Assembly: GCA_947440895.1 (NCBI GenBank)
Contig: CANETO010000133.1
Coordinates: 1 to 6,145 of the forward strand
DNA from: Planctomycetaceae bacterium
GTDB taxonomy: Bacteria > Planctomycetota > Planctomycetia > Pirellulales > UBA1268
Length of the DNA stretch: 6,145 nucleotides
Direction: 5' to 3'
A program made the position numbers and the translations under genes. Positions 1-5,731 of this stretch are shown piece after piece; within the stretch, counting starts at the first letter, position 1, and each line of letters begins with the position of its first letter. The notes beneath the pieces were generated by a model that was not told where the DNA came from, searched no databases, and was given only the letters and a program-made list of their open reading frames with translations.

Positions 1-779
1 AGCGTGGTCTCACCGATGCCTCCAGCCGCGGCCGCATCGCCGGCCGGCACCACCCTGCCGACAGGAGCGGCCTCTCCGGCATCGTCTGCTCTCGCAGTTA
101 TCGTGCCGGCGAGCTGTTCGAGTGCCTCGGCGGCGTCCTTGAGGGGCTGCTCCTGCGCGGCGGCCGCGTCGGCTGCTGAGAATCCGACCACCGCCCGCAG
201 GAAGGCGGCTGACGGCCGCGTGCTCCCGCCGAGTCCCATCGAGATACGGTCACGCATGCCAGTCCAGGCCGTGTCGTCAGGCTGCCATTCACGGGCCAGC
301 AGCGCCGCCGCCACGCGGGATCCCAGCGGCGAACGATCGAGCCGGACGATGCGGGCGAGGGCCTCGATGCCGCCGTCATCCTCAACACGCAGGAGCCTGT
401 GCATGACCTGAACGCGGTCGGCAAACCCCTTCCGCTTGTAGGTGCCCAGCAGCGTGGCGACCTCGGGCGGGTCGCGTTCGGTGTCGAGAGGGATCGTGTC
501 GACGAGCCACCGGGCCCGCAGCGCGATCTCCAGGTCGGCGCTCACCTCCGCTGCGGCAAACAACGGATCGACCGCCGCCGCTCCCAGGGCATTGAGCTGT
601 TCCGCGGCGGCCTCCCGCTCGGCGTAGTCGTCGGCACCGAGGCTTTCGACGAGCGCCGCGATCTCTTCGGCCGAAGGCTGCCCGGCGGCGCGGGCCGTGG
701 GCTGGGGGGCAACGAGGAGGATTCCCGCGACCGCCAGACTGGCGAGTGCCCGACGCCGCAGTGAGTCGAATGTCCTCAT
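1..779 (-). CDS. Secreted HEAT-repeat-like protein of unknown function, N-terminal part (runs off the window)
   Basis: Translating the minus strand from the ATG at 779-777 gives 259 codons with no stop up to the window edge, so the C-terminus is missing. Residues 1-32 look like a Sec signal peptide: basic RRR at 8-10, a hydrophobic stretch at about 11-25, and likely cleavage after ARA (29-31). Residues 36-96 form a helical, alanine- and leucine-rich segment resembling a HEAT/ARM unit (SLGADDYAEREAAAEQLNAL). Residues 107-165 form a second helical block containing YKRKGFADRVQ and LARIVRLDRSPLGSRVAAAL. After about residue 203 the chain is rich in Ala, Glu and Asp and may be a linker. This arrangement is familiar from uncharacterised planctomycete exported proteins; a role in protein-protein contacts outside the cytoplasm is inference. 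The Shine-Dalgarno sequence is weak (GAGAG ending 2 bases before ATG), so the start rests mainly on the signal peptide. The gene lies downstream of pyrE on the same strand, but 300 bases and a repeat cluster separate them, so co-transcription is doubtful. Confidence 0.8.
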   Translation of the reverse strand, partial: MRTFDSLRRRALASLAVAGILLVAPQPTARAAGQPSAEEIAALVESLGADDYAEREAAAEQLNALGAAAVDPLFAAAEVSADLEIALRARWLVDTIPLDTERDPPEVATLLGTYKRKGFADRVQVMHRLLRVEDDGGIEALARIVRLDRSPLGSRVAAALLAREWQPDDTAWTGMRDRISMGLGGSTRPSAAFLRAVVGFSAADAAAAQEQPLKDAAEALEQLAGTITARADDAGEAAPVGRVVPAGDAAAAGGIGETT

Positions 780-875
780 GACTCTCAGACTACGACGGAG
801 GGTGATGTCGGTGCAAATTGCGGGCGGGCATGAACACAATCCCGTCGGTCACGCGCAGAGCTTTTGTTCCCATAC

Positions 876-906
876 AAGCCCCCGGCGGAAGCTGGGGGAC
901 TCCGGG
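876..906 (+). repeat. REP-like hairpin repeat, copy A
   Basis: The 31-base unit starts AAGCCCCCGGC and ends GACTCCGGG. An 8-base stem (879-886 with 891-898, one G-T pair at 884/893) closes a GGAA tetraloop at 887-890, which fits the GNRA pattern when read on the + strand. It matches copy B at 29 of 31 positions. It is preceded by ACA (874-876), a triplet also found 5 bases before copy B. Confidence 0.8.
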
Positions 907-910
907 AATG

Positions 911-933
911 AATATCGTCCCGCGTGCGATATT
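911..933. repeat. AT-rich inverted repeat between hairpin copies A and C
   Basis: AATATCG at 911-917 is a perfect inverted match to CGATATT at 927-933, with a 9-base loop. It is a low-GC island in very GC-rich surroundings, located between two members of the hairpin repeat family. It may be part of the same mosaic element, or an operator-like site for the leftward gene. The sequence does not decide between these. Confidence 0.4.
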
Positions 934-953
934 GAACCGGGCACGCCCAACGA

Positions 954-984
954 CCCGGTGTCCCCGGACTTCCGTCCGGGGCTT
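954..984 (-). repeat. REP-like hairpin repeat, copy C, inverted orientation
   Basis: Read on the minus strand, this 31-base unit aligns without gaps to copy A (25 of 31 identical). The 8-base stem is perfect (962-969 with 974-981) and the loop on the minus strand is again GGAA. Two stem positions differ from copy A by paired, compensating changes: C-G becomes G-C, and G-C becomes A-T. On the + strand the stem is followed by CTTTTT (982-987), which resembles an intrinsic terminator, but no + strand gene lies upstream for it to serve. Confidence 0.8.
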
Positions 985-1027
985 TTTGTCGTGGGTGACG
1001 TGACCGTCGGCGGTGGCATGCCAGTTT

Positions 1028-1055
1028 ACAAGAAGCCCCCGGCGGGAGCCGGGGG
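1028..1055 (-). terminator. Possible terminator of pyrE (hairpin copy B read leftward)
   Basis: On the minus strand the pyrE stop is followed after 23 bases by a perfect 8-base-pair GC stem with a TCCC loop, then by CTTCTTGT. The U-tract is poor, so this would be a weak intrinsic terminator. The hairpin is a member of a repeat family, so termination may be a side effect of its position. Confidence is low. Confidence 0.3.
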
Positions 1056-1063
1056 ACTCCGGG
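1033..1063 (+). repeat. REP-like hairpin repeat, copy B
   Basis: This unit differs from copy A at two positions only: one in the loop (GGGA, still GNRA) and one that turns the G-T pair of copy A into a G-C pair. The stem pairs 1036-1043 with 1048-1055, all Watson-Crick. It is the copy nearest the pyrE stop codon and may also end that transcript. Confidence 0.8.
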
Positions 1064-1078
1064 CGAGCCCAGCGTCAC

Positions 1079-1666
1079 CTACTCCGGCTCGATGCCGAGG
1101 TCGCGGATCGTCACCAGCGACTCAAGCGGGATGCCACGGGCCGCAAACGCGTCTTTCGCACCAGCCAGCCGGTCGATCACCGTCACCACGCGTTCGACGA
1201 TCAGTCCAAACTCGTGCACCCGGTCGATCGCCAACAGCGACGAGCCGCCCGTGGTGGTCACATCCTCCACGATCACCACCCGCTGGCCCGGCTCCACCGG
1301 CCCCTCGACATACTTTTTCGTGCCATGGTCCTTCGGCTCCTTGCGGACCATGAATCCCTTGAGCGGCAGGCCCTCGACGCCCGCCATGGTGATCACGGCA
1401 CTGGTGATCGGATCGGCCCCGATCGACATGCCCCCCACCGCCGCCGGCAAGGGGCCGAGCGACCGCAGACGTTCGAGGATCGCCCGGCCCACGAGCATCG
1501 AGCCGTGGGCATCGAGCACCACCTGCTTGGCGTCGAGATAGAAGGTTGCCTCGCGGCCGGAGGCGAGGCGGAACGTGCCGCGTTTTAAGGCCTTGGACTC
1601 GACCAGGCCGATGAGTTCGCGGATGACGGGGGAGACGGCGGAGGTGGTCTGTGGGGGAGTGCTCAT
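1079..1666 (-). CDS. pyrE: Orotate phosphoribosyltransferase
   Basis: The protein has 195 aa, within the usual range for the family. The enzyme joins orotate and PRPP to form orotidine 5'-phosphate in cytoplasmic de novo pyrimidine synthesis. The type I phosphoribosyltransferase signature, the PRPP-binding loop, is clear at residues 130-143 (VVIVEDVTTTGGSS, acidic pair E134-D135). The mobile catalytic loop is at 108-115 (RKEPKDHG), with the Arg, two Lys, Asp and His expected for OMP synthesis. The N-terminal orotate-binding region FRLASGREATFYLDAK is at 32-47. The start is well fixed: an in-frame TAG lies just upstream on the minus strand (1678-1676), with no other start codon between. No Shine-Dalgarno sequence precedes it. 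The gene stands alone, divergent from the nfeD-floA operon, with no other pyrimidine genes in view. Nothing in it looks degraded. Confidence 0.96.
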   Translation of the reverse strand: MSTPPQTTSAVSPVIRELIGLVESKALKRGTFRLASGREATFYLDAKQVVLDAHGSMLVGRAILERLRSLGPLPAAVGGMSIGADPITSAVITMAGVEGLPLKGFMVRKEPKDHGTKKYVEGPVEPGQRVVIVEDVTTTGGSSLLAIDRVHEFGLIVERVVTVIDRLAGAKDAFAARGIPLESLVTIRDLGIEPE

Positions 1667-1674
1667 GATGGAGC

Positions 1675-1680
1675 ACTATA
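1675..1680 (-). promoter_or_regulatory. Candidate -10 box of pyrE, possibly giving a leaderless mRNA
   Basis: On the minus strand TATAGT (5 of 6 to TATAAT) ends 8 bases before the pyrE ATG. A start about 7 bases downstream would fall within a base or two of the ATG. No good -35 hexamer is present at 16-18 bases (CTGCTG at 17), so support rests on the -10 match, the lack of a Shine-Dalgarno sequence and the in-frame stop. Confidence 0.4.
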
Positions 1681-1712
1681 TAACAGCAGCGCCGTGCCAG
1701 CAGCCGAGTTTT

Positions 1713-1740
1713 TTGACTCCCCGCTCGGTGGTCTTAGAAT
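1713..1740 (+). promoter_or_regulatory. Sigma70-type promoter of the nfeD-floA operon
   Basis: TTGACT (1713-1718, 5 of 6 to TTGACA) and TAGAAT (1735-1740, 5 of 6 to TATAAT) are separated by 16 bases. This predicts a transcript start near 1747 and a leader of about 50 bases to the ATG at 1799. CCGAG (1704-1708) and CTCGG (1724-1728) form a short inverted repeat across the -35 box and could be an operator, but this is weak. The promoter lies back to back with the pyrE start. Confidence 0.6.
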
Positions 1741-1798
1741 TTACGAGTGTTTTCGTCGGGCCTGACTGAGTCGGCCCACCGCCCCCCAGAGGCCAGCG

Positions 1799-3997
1799 AT
1801 GCGTCACCGCCCGGCGGTTTTCTCGAGCCACACCCGTGCTTCACGCTGCGGCCGAGCCTGCGTCTCGCTCTCCCTGGCGCGGCTCATGCTGACGGCGGCC
1901 GCTGTCTTCGTGTCGGCTGGCTTCGGATCGGCTGGCGAAGCCGGCGCCGCCGAGGCTGCCGCGGTGGCGGTCAGGCTGCCGATCACGGGCACCCGTGATA
2001 CCCAGGTGGAGGCGGCCATCCTCCGGCAGCTCGATCGGCTCAAAGGCGGCACCGAGCGGGGCGTGCTCGTGCTGCGGTTTGATCCTCCGGAGGACGGCAG
2101 CAGCGGCGGCAGTGACTTTGGCCGATCGCTCGAACTGGCGCGGTTTCTCGGCGACGATCGGCTCGCCGGCATCAAGACGGTGGCCTTTCTGCCCGCTGGT
2201 GCCACCGGCCATGCCGTGCTCGCGGCGCTTGCCTGCGAGGAGATCGTGATGGCGGCTGATGCCGTGCTCGGGCCGGCCAACGCCGATGAGCCGGCGGTCG
2301 ATGAGGCGATGCGGGCGGCCTACCTGCAGATCGCCAATCGCCGTCGGACGGTGCCGCCGGCAGTGGCGCTCGCCCTGCTCGATCCGGCGGCCACCGTGGT
2401 GAGAGTCTCCACCGACGAGGGGGAGCAGTTCGTGACGGCCAAGGACGTGGAGCCGCTGCGGCAAAAGTCTGCGGTGCTCGACGTCGAGGAGATCACGCCC
2501 GTGCCGCTCTCACTCACCGGTCGCCGGGCCCGCGAGCTTGGCTTCGTGCGGGGGCTGGCCCGGACGCCGGCCGAACTGGCTCGGAGCCTGGAGGTCGACG
2601 AACGGCTGCTCGCCATCGATCCGGCGCTCGACGGCGGCTGGAAGGCGGCGCAGATCGTGCTTGCCGGGCCGATCTCAGCAGACTCCGTGGCCCGGGCGCG
2701 GCAGCAGATCGAACGAGCAGTCGCCGACGGGGCCAACTTCCTCTGCCTGCGGGTCGACTCGGCCGGGGGGAGTCCTGAGCAGAGCCTCGTGCTGGCCAAT
2801 CGCCTCGCGGCCTTCGATCCCACACGGGTACGGACCGTGGCCTATGTGCCCAGACAGGCCCGCGGTGACGCGGCGCTCGTGGCCTTGGCTTGTGACGAAC
2901 TGGTGATGCATCCCGATGCCGTGCTGGGGGGCGAGGGAGATGCGGCCATCGGCGGCCGTCAGGCCACCGCCGTCGTGGCATCGTGGCGGGAGGGCGTGGC
3001 CAAGACCCGGGAACGTTCGTGGTCGCTGCCGGTAGCGCTCGTCGTGCCCGGGATCGAGGTGGAGCAGGCGACCCAGCAGAAAACCGGCCGGGTCGAATAC
3101 TTCTCGGACGAAGAGCTGGCGGCGCGGGATGACCGCGACGCGTGGAAGGTCGGAGCGAAGGTAGGCACCGGCCCGATCGAACTCACCGGGCGTTCGGCGG
3201 AATCGCTCGGTCTGGTGACCCACGTGGTGGATGGCTTCGCCGGACTCGTGCAGGCCTACGGCCTGACCGGCGACATCGCCCTCTCCGAGCCGGGCTGGGC
3301 CGATCGGCTGCTCGACGCCCTAGCCAGCCCCGGTCTGGCGTGGCTGCTCCTCCTGATCGGCGGCGTCGGCCTCTATATAGAACTGCATACCCCGGGCTTC
3401 GGCCTCGGCGGCTTCGTGTCGATGGTGGCATTCATCATCTACTTCTGGAGCCAATACCTGCACGGCACCGCGGGTTGGCTGGAGGTAATGCTGTTTCTGG
3501 CCGGACTCTTCTGCCTCGCGGCCGAGATCTTCGTGCTCCCGGGGTTTGGCGTGCTTGGCCTCGGCGGCGGCGTGCTCCTCGTTGCGTCACTCGTGCTGGC
3601 CAGCCAGTCGTTCGTGCTGCCCGCCAACGCCTACCAGATCCGGCAGCTGCAGTGGTCGCTGCTGGGGATCCTGGGTGCCGCGGTGGGCGTGTCGATGATG
3701 GGTGTGCTCTTGCGACGCTGGCTGCCATCGGCGCCTGTGTTGCGGAATGTGCTCTTGGTGCCACCGGCCGCGCAGGATGATGCCTTCGAGGAAGCGAAGC
3801 TCGAGGAACTGATCGGCCTCGAAGGCACGACGACCACGCGGCTCGCTCCTGCGGGCAAGGCGCGGATCGCCGGCCGACTGCATGAGGTGACCAGCGATGG
3901 CGTGCTCCTCGAACCTGGCCTGCCGGTCCGCGTGGTCGAGGTCCGCGGCAGTCGCGTGCTCGTTAAGCCGCTGTTGGGATCGAGCGACTCGGCATGA
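1799..3997 (+). CDS. Long NfeD-family membrane protein with two tandem ClpP/SppA-like domains
   Basis: The 732-aa protein follows AGAGG at 1788-1792, 6 bases before its ATG. Residues 1-51 hold a long signal sequence or anchor (hydrophobic at about 22-43, possible cleavage near AGA at 48-50). Two ClpP/crotonase-fold regions follow, at about 56-270 and 283-491. They are recognisable as a duplication: TVAFLPAGATGHAVLAALAC (127-146) parallels TVAYVPRQARGDAALVALAC (347-366), and PLSLTGRRARELG (236-248) parallels PIELTGRSAESLG (459-471). The glycine loop DSAGGS is kept at 320-325. Next is the NfeD membrane domain, with hydrophobic segments at about 512-527, 536-553, 561-580, 584-602 and 619-637 and the motifs HTPGFGLGG and LPGFGVLGLGG. 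A C-terminal OB-type NfeD domain spans about 670-727. NfeD proteins associate with flotillin-type proteins in membrane microdomains; the long class normally carries a Ser-Lys protease domain. By hand alignment both domains have Gly at the Ser position (G137, G356), so proteolysis is doubtful. It is the first gene of the operon. Confidence 0.9.
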   Translation: MRHRPAVFSSHTRASRCGRACVSLSLARLMLTAAAVFVSAGFGSAGEAGAAEAAAVAVRLPITGTRDTQVEAAILRQLDRLKGGTERGVLVLRFDPPEDGSSGGSDFGRSLELARFLGDDRLAGIKTVAFLPAGATGHAVLAALACEEIVMAADAVLGPANADEPAVDEAMRAAYLQIANRRRTVPPAVALALLDPAATVVRVSTDEGEQFVTAKDVEPLRQKSAVLDVEEITPVPLSLTGRRARELGFVRGLARTPAELARSLEVDERLLAIDPALDGGWKAAQIVLAGPISADSVARARQQIERAVADGANFLCLRVDSAGGSPEQSLVLANRLAAFDPTRVRTVAYVPRQARGDAALVALACDELVMHPDAVLGGEGDAAIGGRQATAVVASWREGVAKTRERSWSLPVALVVPGIEVEQATQQKTGRVEYFSDEELAARDDRDAWKVGAKVGTGPIELTGRSAESLGLVTHVVDGFAGLVQAYGLTGDIALSEPGWADRLLDALASPGLAWLLLLIGGVGLYIELHTPGFGLGGFVSMVAFIIYFWSQYLHGTAGWLEVMLFLAGLFCLAAEIFVLPGFGVLGLGGGVLLVASLVLASQSFVLPANAYQIRQLQWSLLGILGAAVGVSMMGVLLRRWLPSAPVLRNVLLVPPAAQDDAFEEAKLEELIGLEGTTTTRLAPAGKARIAGRLHEVTSDGVLLEPGLPVRVVEVRGSRVLVKPLLGSSDSA

Positions 3998-4653
3998 ACA
4001 CACTCGTGTGGGTCGTCGTGCTGCTGCTCCTGGGCCTCGCCGTGATGGTGCTCGAGGTGTTTGTGCCATCGGGCGGAATCCTCGGCTTCGTGAGCGTGCT
4101 GGCGTTGATCTCGGCGGTCGCAACGGCGTTTCTGGAACAGGGAACCACGGCCGGAATGGCGGCGCTTGCGGTGGTCGTGCTGGCGGTGCCGACGGTGTTG
4201 TCCGCGGCGTTTCGCTGGTTTCCGGAGACGCCGCTGGGACGGCGTGTGCTGCCGCCAGCCCCCGAGGCCGCGGACGTGCTGCCCGATCCGGCGCGGCGGC
4301 GGCACCTGCGGGAGTTGATCGGACGCACCGGCCTGACCGGGAGCGAACTCCTGCCGTTTGGCAGCGTGGCGATCGACGGCGAAATCGTCGAAGCGATGAG
4401 CGAGAGCGGCCCGCTCGAGGCCGGGGTGGCCATCGAGGTGGTGGGGGTGCAGGGCACGGCGATCGTCGTCCGTGGCGTGGAACGCCGTGAGACAGCGGCG
4501 GCCGTAGTCCGCCGGCAGGCTCGCGAGCCGTCCCCACCCGTTGCGCCGGTGGAATCGTCACCAGCGGAAAATCAGGCTGCGGGCGGCGGATCTGCCCTCT
4601 CCCCGACGCTCGAGAATTTTGAGTTCGACGGGCTTGAGCCCCCCGCGGCTTGA
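3994..4653 (+). CDS. Short NfeD-family membrane protein (OB-domain type)
   Basis: The ATG overlaps the stop codon of the previous gene (ATGA), so translation is probably coupled; only a weak Shine-Dalgarno sequence precedes it. The 219-aa protein has hydrophobic segments at about 4-23, 28-46 and 54-72, with the typical NfeD motif LEVFVPSGGILG at 20-31. The C-terminal OB-type domain is at about 108-161 (LIGRTGLTGSELLPFGSVAI, then EAGVAIEVVGVQGTAIVVRG). Short NfeD proteins lack a protease domain, and their genes commonly sit beside flotillin-type genes; the OB domain is thought to mediate contacts with them. Residues 165-205 look disordered and rich in Pro, Ala and Glu. The chain ends in an acidic-hydrophobic tail, LENFEFDGLEPPAA (206-219), which may be a short binding motif (inference). 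It is separated from floA by 61 bases. Confidence 0.9.
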   Translation: MNTLVWVVVLLLLGLAVMVLEVFVPSGGILGFVSVLALISAVATAFLEQGTTAGMAALAVVVLAVPTVLSAAFRWFPETPLGRRVLPPAPEAADVLPDPARRRHLRELIGRTGLTGSELLPFGSVAIDGEIVEAMSESGPLEAGVAIEVVGVQGTAIVVRGVERRETAAAVVRRQAREPSPPVAPVESSPAENQAAGGGSALSPTLENFEFDGLEPPAA

Positions 4654-4667
4654 CCGGCGTCCACCCC

Positions 4668-4699
4668 GGAACAACGCTACACAGAGTCTTGTTCGTTCC
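4668..4699 (+). promoter_or_regulatory. Possible mRNA hairpin between nfeD and floA
   Basis: In the 61-base gap, GGAAC (4668-4672) can pair with GTTCC (4695-4699), and AAC (4673-4675) with GTT (4691-4693), leaving C4694 bulged and a 15-base loop. It ends four bases before the floA Shine-Dalgarno sequence. There is no T-tract, so it is not a terminator. It could affect mRNA stability or floA translation, but a stem of this size can occur by chance. Confidence 0.25.
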
Positions 4700-4702
4700 C
4701 TC

Positions 4703-4706
4703 GGAG
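4703..4706 (+). promoter_or_regulatory. Ribosome binding site that decides the floA start
   Basis: GGAG lies 8 bases before the ATG at 4715. The frame stays open upstream to an ATG at 4541, but that start lies inside the preceding gene and has no such site. The hydrophobic N-terminus expected of FloA begins exactly at 4715. Confidence 0.75.
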
Positions 4707-4714
4707 CGTCTGCG

Positions 4715-5731
4715 ATGCTGCCCCTGATCCTGATCGGCCTCGGAATCTTTGCCTTCCTGCTGCTGTTTGCGGTGCTGGCCCGCTACCTGCGGCTCTGGCT
4801 GCAGTCCTATGCATCGAGCGCCGGCATCGGGCTCTTCGACCTGGTCGCCATGAGCTTCAAGAAGGTCAACCCGACGGTGATCGTGCGGAGCAAGATCATG
4901 GCGGTGCAGGCCGGGCTTGGGGATGCCACCGGCATCACCAAGCAGGCGCTCGAGGCCCACTATCTCGCCGGCGGCCGGGTGCCGCTGGTCGTGCAGGCGC
5001 TGATCGCTGCCCACAAGGCGAAGATCAAGGAGCTCGACTGGAAGCTCGCCACGGCCATCGATCTGGCGGGCCGCGACGTCCGCGAGGCGGTGCAGACGAG
5101 CGTCTATCCGAAGGTGATCGACTGCCCCGGTAAAAACAGCGGCCGCGAAACGCTCGACGCCGTTGCCAAGAACGGCGTGCAGTTGAAGGTGCGGGCCCGC
5201 GTCACCGTCCGCACCAACCTGAACCAGCTCATCGGCGGGGCGATGGAAGAGACGATCATTGCGCGGGTGGGCGAGGGGATCGTGTCGGCGATTGGTGCGG
5301 CCGAACGTCACACCGACGTGCTCGAGAATCCCGACATGATCTCGAAGACCGTGCTGGCGCGGCGGCTCGACTCCAACACCGCCTTCGAGATCGTCTCGAT
5401 CGACATCGCCGACATCGACGTCGGCTCCAACATCGGCGCCCGGCTGCAGGCTGACCAGGCCGAGGCCGACACCCGCGTGGCCCGCGCCAATGCCGAAGGC
5501 CGCCGGGCGATGGCCGTCGCCAAGGAGCAGGAGATGATCGCCAGCATCGAAGAGAGCAGGGCGGCGCTGGTGGAGGCGGAGTCGGCCGTGCCCAGAGCGG
5601 TCGCCGAGTCGCTCACCTCCGGACAGCTCGGCATCTTCGATTATTACAAGCTGCGAAACCTGCAGGCCGACACCGACATGCGGCGTACGATCGCCACCGG
5701 CACTACGCCCGGCACCGCGGCGGTGCAGTGA
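4715..5731 (+). CDS. floA: Flotillin-like membrane scaffold protein FloA
   Basis: The 338-aa protein is close to the roughly 330 aa of Bacillus FloA (UPF0365 family). FloA proteins are bacterial flotillins that form dynamic oligomeric assemblies in the membrane, affect membrane fluidity and help organise signalling and secretion complexes. Residues 2-25 form a hydrophobic membrane hairpin or anchor (LPLILIGLGIFAFLLLFAVL). The SPFH/PHB-like domain follows from about residue 45, with the family stretches GGRVPLVVQALIAAHKAKIK (86-105), LATAIDLAGRDVREAVQTSV (111-130) and VRARVTVRTNLNQLIGG (159-175). Residues 243-300 are Ala/Glu-rich and likely coiled coil (LQADQAEADTRVARANAEGR), the region that drives oligomerisation in flotillins. 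The C-terminus has the family-like LTSGQLGIFDYYKLRNLQADTDMR, seen in pieces at 300-323. The start is set by a Shine-Dalgarno sequence 8 bases upstream. It is the third gene of the apparent operon, and its stop overlaps the next start. Nothing is missing or broken. Confidence 0.96.
   Translation: MLPLILIGLGIFAFLLLFAVLARYLRLWLQSYASSAGIGLFDLVAMSFKKVNPTVIVRSKIMAVQAGLGDATGITKQALEAHYLAGGRVPLVVQALIAAHKAKIKELDWKLATAIDLAGRDVREAVQTSVYPKVIDCPGKNSGRETLDAVAKNGVQLKVRARVTVRTNLNQLIGGAMEETIIARVGEGIVSAIGAAERHTDVLENPDMISKTVLARRLDSNTAFEIVSIDIADIDVGSNIGARLQADQAEADTRVARANAEGRRAMAVAKEQEMIASIEESRAALVEAESAVPRAVAESLTSGQLGIFDYYKLRNLQADTDMRRTIATGTTPGTAAVQ

Larger units (their letters stand above)
780..1078. other. Intergenic region with a repeat cluster and no convincing gene
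   Basis: This stretch of 299 bases separates the pyrE stop from the start of the HEAT-like gene. Open frames cross it on both strands, but their products are Pro/Arg/Ser-rich and simply translate the hairpin repeats, so none is called. It contains three copies of a 31-base hairpin repeat, one AT-rich inverted repeat, and a 10-base perfect palindrome TGGCATGCCA at 1014-1023. I found no clear promoter for the leftward gene in 780-875, although one must exist here or further upstream. Confidence 0.75.

Noticed and set aside
1..411. A 135-codon + strand frame at the window start, rich in Ala and Ser
   Set aside because: It is antisense to a continuous minus-strand frame of 259 codons with a signal peptide and HEAT-like segments. 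The Ala/Ser bias is the usual mirror of GC-rich coding DNA.
982..987. Hairpin C plus TTTTT as a true + strand intrinsic terminator
   Set aside because: No + strand gene lies upstream, and the T-run matches the purine-rich flank of the repeat family read on the other strand. I treat it as part of the repeat.
876..1063. The three repeats as a small CRISPR array
   Set aside because: One copy is inverted, the units differ at several positions, and no cas genes are in view. The alternating orientation fits REP-type elements instead.
785..1078. A 97-codon minus-strand frame filling the pyrE to HEAT-like gap
   Set aside because: Most of it is translation through the three hairpin repeats. There is no ribosome binding site and no recognisable protein feature.
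697..1588. Several long + strand frames over pyrE and the repeat cluster
   Set aside because: They are antisense to pyrE, whose catalytic motifs are unmistakable, and their products are low-complexity.
4541..4714. A longer FloA starting at 4541
   Set aside because: The extra 58 residues are basic and unlike FloA, overlap the short nfeD gene by more than 100 bases, and lack a ribosome binding site. The start at 4715 has one.
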